Assembly: GCA_044224925.1 (NCBI GenBank)
Contig: JBGAJM010000004.1
Location: forward strand, 124,001 to 188,000
From: Kapaibacterium sp044224925
GTDB taxonomy: Bacteria; Bacteroidota; Ignavibacteria; Kapaibacteriales; Kapaibacteriaceae
Direction of reading: 5' to 3'
DNA: 64,000 nt
Part shown: one piece after another, positions 34,669 through 43,900 of the stretch
Layout of the letters: each line of letters begins with the position of its first letter
How positions within the stretch are numbered: the stretch's first letter is position 1
Notes under the pieces: model-generated
What the model was told of the DNA's origin: nothing
Database searches by the model: none
The model's input: the letters and a program-made list of their open reading frames with translations, nothing else
Translations under genes and position numbers: made by a program

Positions 34669-36293
34669 TGTCGCGTCGACACGCCGTCGTCTTGTTCTCC
34701 TGCACGATCCTCTTCCTGCTTTCCGCTCTCCCTGCTGCCTCGCAGCCCTACATCCGATCGATCACAGTTGACCGACGTGATGTGTTCGATCCGCGCCATT
34801 CCGATTGGTTCTTTGGTGCCGATTGGGCCAATGCCATTCATACGCTCACGCGCGAATACTACGTCGAGGATGAACTGCTCTTCGAAGAGGGCGACGAGTT
34901 GGACACCGTTTCCATCATGGAAACGGAACGGATCTTGCGGAAGACCGGACTGTTCTCGCTCGTTCGCGTGAAGATCGACACGGTGTCGGAAGATAGCGTC
35001 GACATCACGTTGCTCACACAGGACCGTTGGTCGTTCCGCCCCGCCGTTCTGTTCGGCACCGGAGGTGGCGCCAGTAACATCGGTGTGAAGATCGAAGAGG
35101 GGAACGTGGCCGGCACAGGCACCGATGCTCTCGTATCGGGTGTGTATAAGACGGAGAACGACATCGGTTGGGAGGGCATGGCATCGGTCGGTCAACGGCG
35201 GCTATTCCGCAGCGAGATCGGTCTGTATGCATCGATCCTCGCCAATCGGATCAAGACCGAACAGTCGGTGACCTTCATCAAACAGTTCCGTACGATGGCC
35301 ACTCCCACGTCGTGGTCCGTTGCATTGCAGAACTCGTTCGGAAGCGACTTCATCTACGACCGCGGCGTACCGACCTCCCTCGCACCCTTCCACCTTCAAC
35401 GTGCCTCGGCATGGCATGCGTGGGCCTATGGTGAACGCGATCGACTGTTCTTCACCGTGTTCGGAAGTATCGAGGATATTCAACGCGCCTCGCCCAATCT
35501 CCGTCAGGCATTCGACAACACGGGCCGTGTGCTCGTGGCCTTCTCGTCGATCCGACAGGAGTACAAGCGTAGTGTTGGACTGAATGGATTCGAGACCGAA
35601 GACGTGCAGGCACGCGGTGCATGGGGCTCGGCCATCCTTGGTCGGATCTTCTCACTCGGAAAAGATGGCGAGTCGATGTGGTACGTTGGTGGAATGGCCG
35701 AACAGTCGGGATATGTGGGCAAGGACGTCTATCTGTTCGGACGCCTTGGCGCCGGCAGCGGCTTTGGCGAGGGCCAGGCCAAGTATACGGCCATGGAGAT
35801 CTTGGGTATCGGGCATGCACGCCTCACCGATCAGTTGGTGTTGGCCGGACGGTTCCGACAGAACACCGCGTGGAACTGGGCCGCCTTCCGACAATTGGTC
35901 CTCGATAATGAAGCCGGACTGCGCGGATATCCCGTGAACCAATTGGTGGGGGACAATCGCATCGTTGCCAACTGTGAGTTGCGCTATTTCCCGGGATGGA
36001 AATGGTGGGCCTTCGGATTCTCGGGCGTTGCCTTCTACGACTTCGGTTCGGTGTGGAACCAAGGCACGGCGCTGAGTGCGATGCAGTTCCATCACGCCAT
36101 TGGACTTGGATTCCGCGTCCATAATTTGAAATCATCCGGTGCCGACGCGATCTTTCGATTCGACTTCGCCTTCAACCTCGACGAGAATCGTTTTGCCGGA
36201 CTGGTGTTCTCGACCAATCAACTGTTCTCTGCCTTCGGCAGTCACCAATACAAAGTACCGGACATGTTCGGTCGCGAGATCGATCTTCAATAA
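34668..36293 (+). CDS. Omp85/BamA-like outer-membrane protein with a single POTRA-like domain
   Basis: The 541-residue protein starts with a signal peptide (MSRRHAVVLFSCTILFLLSALPAASQ). A POTRA-like domain follows (about 28-115: IRSITVDRRDVFD, GDELDTVSIMETERILRKTG, FSLVRVKIDTVSEDSVDITL). The rest is a beta-barrel ending in a charged tail. In the barrel GLRGYPVNQLVGDNR is the hallmark of Omp85 proteins (the VRGF/LRGY loop that closes the pore), and NCELRYFPGWKWW is the strand after it. It might insert or secrete outer-membrane proteins. Only one POTRA is seen, unlike five in BamA, so it is not the main BamA. It overlaps ptsI by one base (TGATG). Confidence 0.78.
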   Translation: MSRRHAVVLFSCTILFLLSALPAASQPYIRSITVDRRDVFDPRHSDWFFGADWANAIHTLTREYYVEDELLFEEGDELDTVSIMETERILRKTGLFSLVRVKIDTVSEDSVDITLLTQDRWSFRPAVLFGTGGGASNIGVKIEEGNVAGTGTDALVSGVYKTENDIGWEGMASVGQRRLFRSEIGLYASILANRIKTEQSVTFIKQFRTMATPTSWSVALQNSFGSDFIYDRGVPTSLAPFHLQRASAWHAWAYGERDRLFFTVFGSIEDIQRASPNLRQAFDNTGRVLVAFSSIRQEYKRSVGLNGFETEDVQARGAWGSAILGRIFSLGKDGESMWYVGGMAEQSGYVGKDVYLFGRLGAGSGFGEGQAKYTAMEILGIGHARLTDQLVLAGRFRQNTAWNWAAFRQLVLDNEAGLRGYPVNQLVGDNRIVANCELRYFPGWKWWAFGFSGVAFYDFGSVWNQGTALSAMQFHHAIGLGFRVHNLKSSGADAIFRFDFAFNLDENRFAGLVFSTNQLFSAFGSHQYKVPDMFGREIDLQ

Positions 36294-36294
36294 C

Positions 36295-36966
36295 ATGACA
36301 ACACTTGCCTCGACCATCGACCACACGCTTCTCAAACCCGACGCGACCACTGAGCAGGTTCTTGCTTGTTGCGCCGAAGCGCGCACGCACCACTTCGCAA
36401 GTGTCTGCGTTCTCCCATGGCACGTACAGCATGCGGCCGATGCACTGATAGGGAGCAAGGTGGCGGTGTGTACCGTGGTGGGCTTCCCGCTGGGTGGCAC
36501 CTTCACGGCGTCGAAAGTGCATGAAGCAGAGCTCGCCATGTTCCATGGTGCACGCGAGATCGACATGGTCGCCAACATCACGGCCATCAAGAGCGGTGAT
36601 CTCGATACCGTGTTCGCTGATATCCGCGAGATCGTGATCAGCGTGCACGAGCGCAAGGGCATCGTCAAGGTGATCATCGAAACAGGTCTGCTCACCGAAG
36701 CAGAGAAGATCGACATGTGCGGGGTCGTCTCGCAGGCACATGCGGACTTCATCAAAACCTCCACCGGTTTTGCAGGGTCGGGTGCGACCGTGGAGGATGT
36801 GCGCCTCCTCCGAGCACATATCGGACCGCACGTCAAGGTCAAGGCCTCCGGCGGTATCCGTGATCATGCGACGGCCATGGCCATGATCGAAGCGGGTGCA
36901 CATCGGCTTGGCACGAGCAGCGGTGTGGCCATCATCAGCGGCTCCGCAAGCACCGCTTCCTACTAA
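36295..36966 (+). CDS. deoC: Deoxyribose-phosphate aldolase
   Basis: The 223-residue protein is a full-length DeoC of the short bacterial type. The Schiff-base Lys154 sits in DFIKTSTGF, the proton-relay Lys183 in VKVKASGGIRD, and IDHTLLKPDAT and VVGFPLGGTF are typical blocks. It splits 2-deoxyribose-5-phosphate into acetaldehyde and glyceraldehyde-3-phosphate in nucleoside salvage. It follows the Omp85-like gene by a single base and has no ribosome site of its own, so is probably translated by coupling. Confidence 0.96.
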   Translation: MTTLASTIDHTLLKPDATTEQVLACCAEARTHHFASVCVLPWHVQHAADALIGSKVAVCTVVGFPLGGTFTASKVHEAELAMFHGAREIDMVANITAIKSGDLDTVFADIREIVISVHERKGIVKVIIETGLLTEAEKIDMCGVVSQAHADFIKTSTGFAGSGATVEDVRLLRAHIGPHVKVKASGGIRDHATAMAMIEAGAHRLGTSSGVAIISGSASTASY

Positions 36967-37003
36967 CAACATCGGGTTGAATCAGCGAGCTCAAAATATT
37001 TTC

Positions 37004-37035
37004 TTGACAAATGCGTGTTTGAACACATATATTTG
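37004..37035 (+). promoter_or_regulatory. Promoter of yceI-pirin
   Basis: TTGACA (37004-37009) is a perfect -35 hexamer. TATATTTG (37028-37035) is both a good TATAAT-like hexamer, 18 bases away, and an exact TAnnTTTG Bacteroidetes box. The ATG is 44 bases further, with GGGACGGAT as a weak ribosome site. Confidence 0.75.
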
Positions 37036-37048
37036 TGTGTTGGAACAC
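37015..37048. promoter_or_regulatory. Two tandem palindromic operators GTGTTNGAACAC
   Basis: GTGTT-TG-AACAC (37015-37026) and GTGTT-GG-AACAC (37037-37048) are both perfect 5+2+5 palindromes and identical except for one base in the central pair. Their centres are 22 bases apart, about two helical turns, so two dimers would bind on the same face. The first fills the -35/-10 spacer and the second covers the predicted start site, the layout of a repressor operator. The regulator is unknown; a MarR or similar redox repressor is a guess. Confidence 0.7.
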
Positions 37049-37079
37049 GGAACACTCACTTCTCAACAAAGGGACGGAT

Positions 37080-37634
37080 ATGGCAACATGGACAGTGGAC
37101 ACGCTGCACACGGATGTGCAATTCAAGGTGAAGCACCTGATGATCAATACGGTCACGGGGGAATTCACGTCGTACCGCGTGGACGTCGACAGTGACGCCG
37201 CAGACTTCAGCGACGCCAAGATCAGATTCGAAGCGGATGTGAACTCGATCTCGACGAAGAACGAGATGCGCGACGGACATCTGAAGAGTGACGATTTCTT
37301 CAATGCAGAGAAGTATCCGACGATCACATTCGTGTCGACGGCCTTCACGAAGACCGGAGATGATACATTCGATCTGACCGGCGACTTCACGATCCGCGAC
37401 GTCACGAAGCGCATCACGCTGCACGGTGAGTTCGGTGGAACGATCTTGGACTTCTACGGGAACACGAAGGCAGGCTTCGAACTTTCTGGCAAGATCGACC
37501 GCAAGGAATTCGGTCTGCACTGGAATGGTGTTACCGAAGCCGGTGGTATTGTTGTAAGCGACGAAGTTCGCTTGCTGTTGAATGTTCAACTTCTCAAGGT
37601 CGCAACGGCTGAACAAGCTGTGGCCACCGCCTAA
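37080..37634 (+). CDS. yceI: YceI family protein
   Basis: The 184-residue protein is a YceI-type lipocalin-like barrel: WTVDTLHTDVQFKVKHLMIN, VTGEFTSYRVDVD, SISTKNEMRDGHLKSDDFFNAEKYPTITF, GDFTIRDVTKRITL and KEFGLHWN. YceI proteins bind polyisoprenoids or amphiphiles and often respond to stress. There is no signal peptide, so this one is cytoplasmic, unlike E. coli YceI. It is paired with a pirin 5 bases downstream behind a promoter with two operators, so both are probably induced together, perhaps by electrophilic or redox stress (inference). Confidence 0.93.
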   Translation: MATWTVDTLHTDVQFKVKHLMINTVTGEFTSYRVDVDSDAADFSDAKIRFEADVNSISTKNEMRDGHLKSDDFFNAEKYPTITFVSTAFTKTGDDTFDLTGDFTIRDVTKRITLHGEFGGTILDFYGNTKAGFELSGKIDRKEFGLHWNGVTEAGGIVVSDEVRLLLNVQLLKVATAEQAVATA

Positions 37635-37639
37635 CACGT

Positions 37640-38515
37640 ATGACACGAACAACTCCACGAGGCGTACGCGGCGTCGCGTACGCCCAAGAGTTCCCCATGG
37701 GTCCGTTTCGGGTGAAGCAACCACTCCCGTCGCGCGAGGTGCGCGAGGCCTCACCGTTCATCTTGCTCCATCATGCCGGACCGCACCTCATCGACCCGGC
37801 GCATCCGATGGAGCGCCTCGGTCCGCATCCGCATCGCGGTTTCGAACCGGTGACCTTTCTCTTTCACGGACAAGCGCGGCATCGCGATTCAATGGGCAAC
37901 CATGGGATCTTGAATGCAGGCGACGTGCAGTGGATGACGGCAGGGAGCGGTGTGTTGCACAGTGAAGGACCCACCGACGAATTCCTTGCGCGCGGTGGAA
38001 CATTGGAGCTCATCCAGCTCTGGGTGAATCTTCCGGCAAAGCATAAGATGACAACGCCGAAGTATCAAGACATTGCATCGTCCACGATCCCCGTGCATAC
38101 GGTAACGGGCAACGGTCAACCGTTGGATCTGCATGTCGTGGCGGGGACGTATGATGGTGTGACCGGACCTGCCGAGACCTTCTCACCGGTCCTCGCCATG
38201 ACGTCCACCTTTAACGCCGGCGTCGATGTCGAGCTCGATCTTCCGCATGCCACGTCGCTTATCTACATCCTGCACGGCGGAGTGATCCTGAACGACGATC
38301 ATGCCATCAACGAGCGCTACATGGTCGTGCTCGACGAAGACCCTGCTCCCTTCCGCCTTCGCACCACCTCGCCCGGATCGATGATCATTCTGAGTGGCAC
38401 ACCACTGAATGAACCGATCGCCATGCACGGACCGTTCGTGATGAACACCGAAGAAGAAGTACGCGCCGCCTACCGCGACTTCGCGGGCGGAAAGATGGGA
38501 ACACTCGAAGAGTGA
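37640..38515 (+). CDS. Pirin family protein
   Basis: The 291-residue product is a two-cupin pirin. The first cupin has the metal ligands in GPHPHRGFEPVTFLFHG, ARHRDSMGNHG and GSGVLHSEGP (three His and one Glu), so iron binding is likely; the second cupin (about 170-285) lacks them. Pirins act as quercetin dioxygenases or as redox-state co-regulators. It is co-transcribed with yceI, from which it is separated by 5 bases, and stops 3 bases before the convergent prfC stop. Confidence 0.92.
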   Translation: MTRTTPRGVRGVAYAQEFPMGPFRVKQPLPSREVREASPFILLHHAGPHLIDPAHPMERLGPHPHRGFEPVTFLFHGQARHRDSMGNHGILNAGDVQWMTAGSGVLHSEGPTDEFLARGGTLELIQLWVNLPAKHKMTTPKYQDIASSTIPVHTVTGNGQPLDLHVVAGTYDGVTGPAETFSPVLAMTSTFNAGVDVELDLPHATSLIYILHGGVILNDDHAINERYMVVLDEDPAPFRLRTTSPGSMIILSGTPLNEPIAMHGPFVMNTEEEVRAAYRDFAGGKMGTLEE

Positions 38516-38518
38516 GCG

Positions 38519-40081
38519 TTAGGCTTCGGGGCGCTCCAGCAGCACAAGGTCCTTCGTGCGCTCGAGAGCATAGTTGATCTCCCAATCGCTTTTGAACACT
38601 GCCACCGGTCGTTGCTGCTCGTCGTAGACGAGCGGCACGTTCGTGGCGGGGCGCACATCGGACCCCAACCAACGTGTGCGTGTATAGGGTAGTCGATCGA
38701 GCGAGACCTTTTCGTTGTACTCGTTCTCCATGCGCCAGGCGAACAGCTCTAGCTGCAGTTCACCAACGGCTGCCACCAGCGGTGCCGGCGAGGCATCGGC
38801 CTCGGTGAAGATCTGGATCACGCCTTCCTCCGACAACTGCTCAATGCCCTTGCGGAAGCTCTTGCTGAACGACCGCGACACAGGCCAGACCTTGGCAAAG
38901 ATCTCTGGTGCGAAACGCGGGAAGTGCGGAATGGTCACGTTGCTCTTGCCCGTGATGGTATCGCCAACACGGAACAGTCCGGGATTGGTGAGTCCGATCA
39001 CGTCACCCGGATAGGCCACATCGATGATGCTACGATCTCGTCCGAAGATCTGGAACGGATAATTGAGTTTCGTTTCCTTGTTCGAGCGTGGATGGAAGGC
39101 CGTCATCCCGCGTTCGAACGTACCGCTCACGATCCGCACGAACGAGATCCGATCGCGATGCGACTTGTTCATGTTCGCCTGCACCTTGTAGACGAATCCT
39201 GTGAACTCCGAACTCATCGGGTTCACCGGTCCAGCCGACATCTCGAAGGGTTGAGGGCAAGGGGCAAGGTCAAGAATGGCTTGAAGGAAGTGCTCGACGC
39301 CGAAATTCGTGATGGCCGATCCCCAGAACACCGGAGTGCAGCGCTCGTTCAGATAGGCATCGCGATCGAAGGCCGGAAGAACGTGATCCACGAACTCCAG
39401 ATCCTCGAGGAGCTTGTTGTGGGCCATCTCTCCAAGCGATCGACGCAGTTGTTCGCCACGAATGTCGCCAACCTTCATCGGTGCTTTGTACTTGTTGCCG
39501 ACCGTACGCTCGAACTCGTGGAACTGCTCGGTGTCGCGATCGAAGATCCCGCGAAAGTCCGAACCGTCGCCAATGGGCCATGTACGAGGAATGGCCGTGA
39601 TGCCGAGTGTCTGCTCCACTTCGTCGAGAAGTTCAAGCGGACTTCGTGCGGGACGGTCCATCTTGTTCATCAAGGTGATGATGGGAATGCCCCGGTCACG
39701 ACAGACCTTGAAGAGTTTCAACGTTTGTTCCTGAACACCGCGACCTGCATCGAGCAACATGATCGCCGAGTCGACGGCCATCAATGTGCGATAGGTGTCC
39801 TCCGAAAAGTCCTGGTGGCCCGGAGTATCAAGGATGTTCAGGAGATAGTCGCCGTACTCCACACGCATCGCACTGGACGATACGGAAATGCCACGCTGCT
39901 GCTCGATCTCCATCCAGTCGGACGTCGTGCTCGAGTGCTTGCCGCCAGTGACGGCGCCTGCAGCATGGATCGCTCCCGAGTACAAGAGAAGCTTCTCGGT
40001 GAGTGTGGTCTTACCCGCATCGGGGTGTGAGATGATGGCAACGGTTCGTCTACGTTTGATCTCGCGTTCTAGGTCTGACAT
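38519..40081 (-). CDS. prfC: Peptide chain release factor 3 (RF3)
   Basis: The 520-residue GTPase matches PrfC: SHPDAGKTTLTEKLLLYSGAI (G1 P-loop), EQQRGISVSSSAMRV (G2), ILDTPGHQDFSEDTYRTL (G3), NKMDRPARSPLELLDEVE (G4), then domain II and the C-terminal GELQLELFAWRMENEYN and SDWEINYALERTKDLVLL. It recycles RF1 and RF2 from the ribosome after peptide release. The gene lies at the end of a minus-strand run with a small barrel protein and a giant secreted protein, an unusual setting. No ribosome site precedes the ATG. Confidence 0.96.
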   Translation of the reverse strand: MSDLEREIKRRRTVAIISHPDAGKTTLTEKLLLYSGAIHAAGAVTGGKHSSTTSDWMEIEQQRGISVSSSAMRVEYGDYLLNILDTPGHQDFSEDTYRTLMAVDSAIMLLDAGRGVQEQTLKLFKVCRDRGIPIITLMNKMDRPARSPLELLDEVEQTLGITAIPRTWPIGDGSDFRGIFDRDTEQFHEFERTVGNKYKAPMKVGDIRGEQLRRSLGEMAHNKLLEDLEFVDHVLPAFDRDAYLNERCTPVFWGSAITNFGVEHFLQAILDLAPCPQPFEMSAGPVNPMSSEFTGFVYKVQANMNKSHRDRISFVRIVSGTFERGMTAFHPRSNKETKLNYPFQIFGRDRSIIDVAYPGDVIGLTNPGLFRVGDTITGKSNVTIPHFPRFAPEIFAKVWPVSRSFSKSFRKGIEQLSEEGVIQIFTEADASPAPLVAAVGELQLELFAWRMENEYNEKVSLDRLPYTRTRWLGSDVRPATNVPLVYDEQQRPVAVFKSDWEINYALERTKDLVLLERPEA

Positions 40082-40090
40082 GGTGTGGTG

Positions 40091-40972
40091 TTATCTCGGC
40101 GCCAGCGGATTGGAATCCGACGGGTAGGTCATGAATTTGTAGAGAATTCCCAGTCCGAGTCGGATGGACGACGTCGACCAATCCGTACCGGTCACGTTGT
40201 TCGTGAACATGGGAGCGAAGTAGGCTTCAGGAACGAGTTCGAACGTGCTTTCTGCATTCATCGGCAAGTGATAGCGAGCGCCCAGCAGCACTCCGAACTG
40301 GAATGAGCTGAGTTCATTGATATCACCGGAGGAAGGGTTGTTCGTTGCGGAATTTGTGTTGAGATACTCGTACGGGATCGAAGGATCCGTGAACGTTTCC
40401 TTCTGATCATATGTGGCGCTCATCAACACGCCAAGACGAAGTCCGCCAACGAGGCCGAGTCCACCCGCGACCCGCCATTCAGCTGCAGGTTCAACGATCA
40501 CCGTGTTGAGGGTCGTGTTCAACGTATGCTTGAACGATGTGTTCTCGACCGTGTTGTTGATGCGAACGGTGGTGGGCTCCGTGGCCTCGAACGTACCCGT
40601 GTTGGTACTGTAGCCAAGTCGGACGAGCATCGTGACGGCAGGCGTGATAGGGAAGTCGGAACCGAGTCCGCCATAGAATCCGCCGCCACTTCCGCTGGTG
40701 TACTCCGGACAGCAGCTTGGTACGCCCGGAAGACCGCTGAACGAGGCACTATGCATGGAGATGTTCATCCCTCCATGCAGTCCGAGTCCCCACCATGAGC
40801 TTGCCTTCGTGGCCACCGGGTCCGGTTCCGGAGTGGCAACCACGTTCTTTGTGGTGGTCTCTTTCCCCGCAGAGCGAGGTTGTGGCGTTTCCGCACTTGG
40901 TGTTGTGCTCTTTTGTGCTGATGCTGAGATCGTGCACACCAGGAAGACGAGGATCTTGATCGTGTTGTTCAT
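40091..40972 (-). CDS. Small outer-membrane barrel protein
   Basis: The 293-residue product has a signal peptide (ending ISASAQ), a Ser/Thr/Pro-rich linker (about 20-58) and a beta-barrel-like domain of alternating strands. It is homologous to the N-terminal barrel of the OmpA fusion at 13563-15689: both have CC.EYT(S/T), (L/V)..LG..(M/L)S.TY.QKET and a final (S/T)IRLG strand. The ligand or partner is unknown. It lies between the giant SBBP protein and prfC on the minus strand, 10 and 9 bases from them, with AAGGAG before its ATG. Confidence 0.82.
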   Translation of the reverse strand: MNNTIKILVFLVCTISASAQKSTTPSAETPQPRSAGKETTTKNVVATPEPDPVATKASSWWGLGLHGGMNISMHSASFSGLPGVPSCCPEYTSGSGGGFYGGLGSDFPITPAVTMLVRLGYSTNTGTFEATEPTTVRINNTVENTSFKHTLNTTLNTVIVEPAAEWRVAGGLGLVGGLRLGVLMSATYDQKETFTDPSIPYEYLNTNSATNNPSSGDINELSSFQFGVLLGARYHLPMNAESTFELVPEAYFAPMFTNNVTGTDWSTSSIRLGLGILYKFMTYPSDSNPLAPR

Positions 40973-40982
40973 GGTGTGCTCC

Positions 40983-43900
40983 TTATCGTGCGATGATGAG
41001 AGTGGTCTTCGATGTCGTACCGCGTGCCGTCACGTTCAGGCCATAGATGCCGGAACCATACGTTCGCAGGTCGATGCTGTGGCGAACACTTCCATTCGCA
41101 TCCGGCGGAACCGTAGCTGTATACAGTTGCTGACCGAGCATGTTGTAGAGTGTGATCACGGCCGATTCGCTTCCGAGGCCATCGATCATCACCGTGGTCT
41201 GGTCACTGGCCGGATTCGGCGCGACCACGACGCGATAGGGTGTGCCCGTCGGACGCAGCAGTCGCGTTCCGCCTTCTTCGCAGATGCCGTTGATCGCGAC
41301 GTTGCCAGGGATACGTGTGATCGCTGCCGTTGGCGCTTCCGTCCACTCGAAGGAAAGGATCGTGAGTGGTGCATTCGTTGCATCACCAAGAACGACCGTG
41401 TACTTGAGTGTTGTAAGAACACCGATCGTGTCTGTCCCGCGCTGACCTGTGATGTCGATGGTGCAAGGTCCGCTCTGTCCGCTTACCCAGCAATCCTGTG
41501 TTCCATTCACTCCAACGAGGACGCTCGGCGGATACGCGACGGTGGCCTTCCAGGACCGCGCATTGCCGGAGATCAGTCCGGAAGAGGCCGTCATGCGAAG
41601 AGGAACGGAGATCGTTTCACCCACCTTGGCTTGGACGCTGTCGATCTTGACCGTGGTGGAAATCGGACCGGCAGTGGAGCACGTGCCGGTGAAGACCGTT
41701 GGCACGTCAAACGTGCATGGTGTGAGCACGCGCGCGACGATCGTGTCGTTGACGCTTGCACGTGATGCGCAGTTCACTTGATAGTCCACCTTGATCGTCC
41801 CACCGGGCGGGATCGCATCGAGGTTCGCTGGAGTGGTCGCTACAATGAAGGTGTTTGCCGACACAGAGGCAACACCAACGCGGAGCGTATCGGTGCCACT
41901 GTTCAGATAGGTGATAGAGCCGGTTGCGGAGCCGCTGATCGCGCCAAGGGCTACAGTTGGGGTTTGTGCCGTCAAGCTCGGCGTGGAGCGGATACCAGTG
42001 AGTCTGATCACGCGACGCACCGAACATGGTTGCATCACGAGAACAAGACTGTCCACATAGGCACCGTCGACCGTAGGCGTCCATGTGATCGAGTACTGCT
42101 GTGCCTGTCCGATCGGAAGTTGTGCGCCTGCCGTAAGGGTGGTCGTCGTATTCGCACCGCTCACCACGGATTCAACAGTGCCCGTGCCACTCGTTCCATT
42201 GTAGGTGATGGTGAACGTGGTCGTGGTCGACGGAGTTGAGCAACTGCGCACCTTGCCGAGATCGAGGGATGCCGGTGTTGCGAACGAGATGCCTTGCTTC
42301 GAACCGCTGATCGCAACGTTGATGGCAATGGTACACGGCTCTGCTGTGAATGTCGCCGAGCCTGTGTAGGCGCCCTGCGTGGCCGGACGGAACGTGATCT
42401 TCACGACCAGACTGTCGTTCGCAGCCACTGCCGTCGCTGTCGCGGGTTCGAGCACCACATCGGCCGATGAAGCCGTTGGTGTGATCGTTACAGGTACGCT
42501 GGAAGTGTTGCGGATCACGATGGTGGTGTCTCGTTGATCTTCACATCCGGAGAGTTCGGGGAAGGTGACGGAGGACAACGATGCCTGAACCTGTACGTTG
42601 TCTCTTCGTGCGTTCAGGTTCACGCGGATCGTGTCGTTACAAGCACCTGCAACGAACGGGAAGCGAGCGATGTCGCTGTACACGCCGGCAGCCGTTGGCT
42701 CGTAGTGGATGACCACTGCTTGCTTGCCACCCTTCGGTACAACAACGTCGGTCGTTGGGCTCACGATCGAGAACGGTGCGGCAACAATGCCGACCTTGAG
42801 CGTGAGATCATCGGTGCCGTTGTTGTCGATGGAGATCGTGGTGTCGACCTTCGTGTTCTCGCACGAAGCTGTTGCGCGGAAGGTCACTGCCGAAGGGTTG
42901 GCCGATGCCGTGAGCTGTGCTTTCGATGCCGTATATGGAACGGTGAGCACCCACGAGCATGGCGTACCGAGGAAGTTCATGGTGCCTGATGTGACGCCCG
43001 CCGTTGTTGGAGCGATGCGCACACGAACATCTGCCTTGCCACCATTGGCGGCGATCTTGATGGCCGGACTGAGCGACGTGACGACGCTCACGACAGGCTT
43101 GTCGCCAACAAAGCCGCTCACAAAGATGTCGTAGGGCATTGGGTTCGTGATCGTGATCGTCGTGTCCGCACTCGACGCACATGCATCAAGGGAGCCGAAG
43201 TTCGCCGTTGATGGTGCGAACGTTGGGACCGTGTTGATCACTGTGACCCGAACGGTGTCGATGCCGGTACAACCTTGCGCGTCCGTGACGGTGACGGCGT
43301 AGCGCGATGTTGTCCCGGGATTCACCTTGCATACGGCGAGCGAGTCTCCGTCGACAATGAATTCAGGTCCGGTCTCGATGCGATTCCACTTGTACTTGAA
43401 CGGTGCTATCCCGCTGGTGACGGTAACGGTCAGCTGACCAACCGAATCTTTGCAGATCTGGATGTCAGTACCGGCATTGGCGATCGGCTTCGGCGAACGC
43501 TGGATATGGACCGTGTCGCGATAGCGACAACCCTGCGGTGTCGTTACCGTGAGAACGTACCTGCCGGTATCCTTGACGGTGATGTTCCGTGATGTTTCAC
43601 CGGTGGACCACTGATACTTCTCGTAGCCGGTTGGACCGAGCAACAATCGCGTATCGTTATCACACAACACGAGTGGTCCGTTCGCTGTGATGTCGATCGA
43701 TGTGTCCTTGCAATTCGAGAAATAGTTCAGGAACAAATTGTTCACGAGTGTGTTTGGTGCCTGTTGCACCTTACTGCCACCCATGAAGGCACCGGCGGTC
43801 GTATCAAAGCGAGGCGAGTAGCTTGTGTTCACGAACACCATGTAGGCGTCGCGGTCCACGGCAAGTGCAACACCTTCATCATATCCGTAATCGGTGCCCG

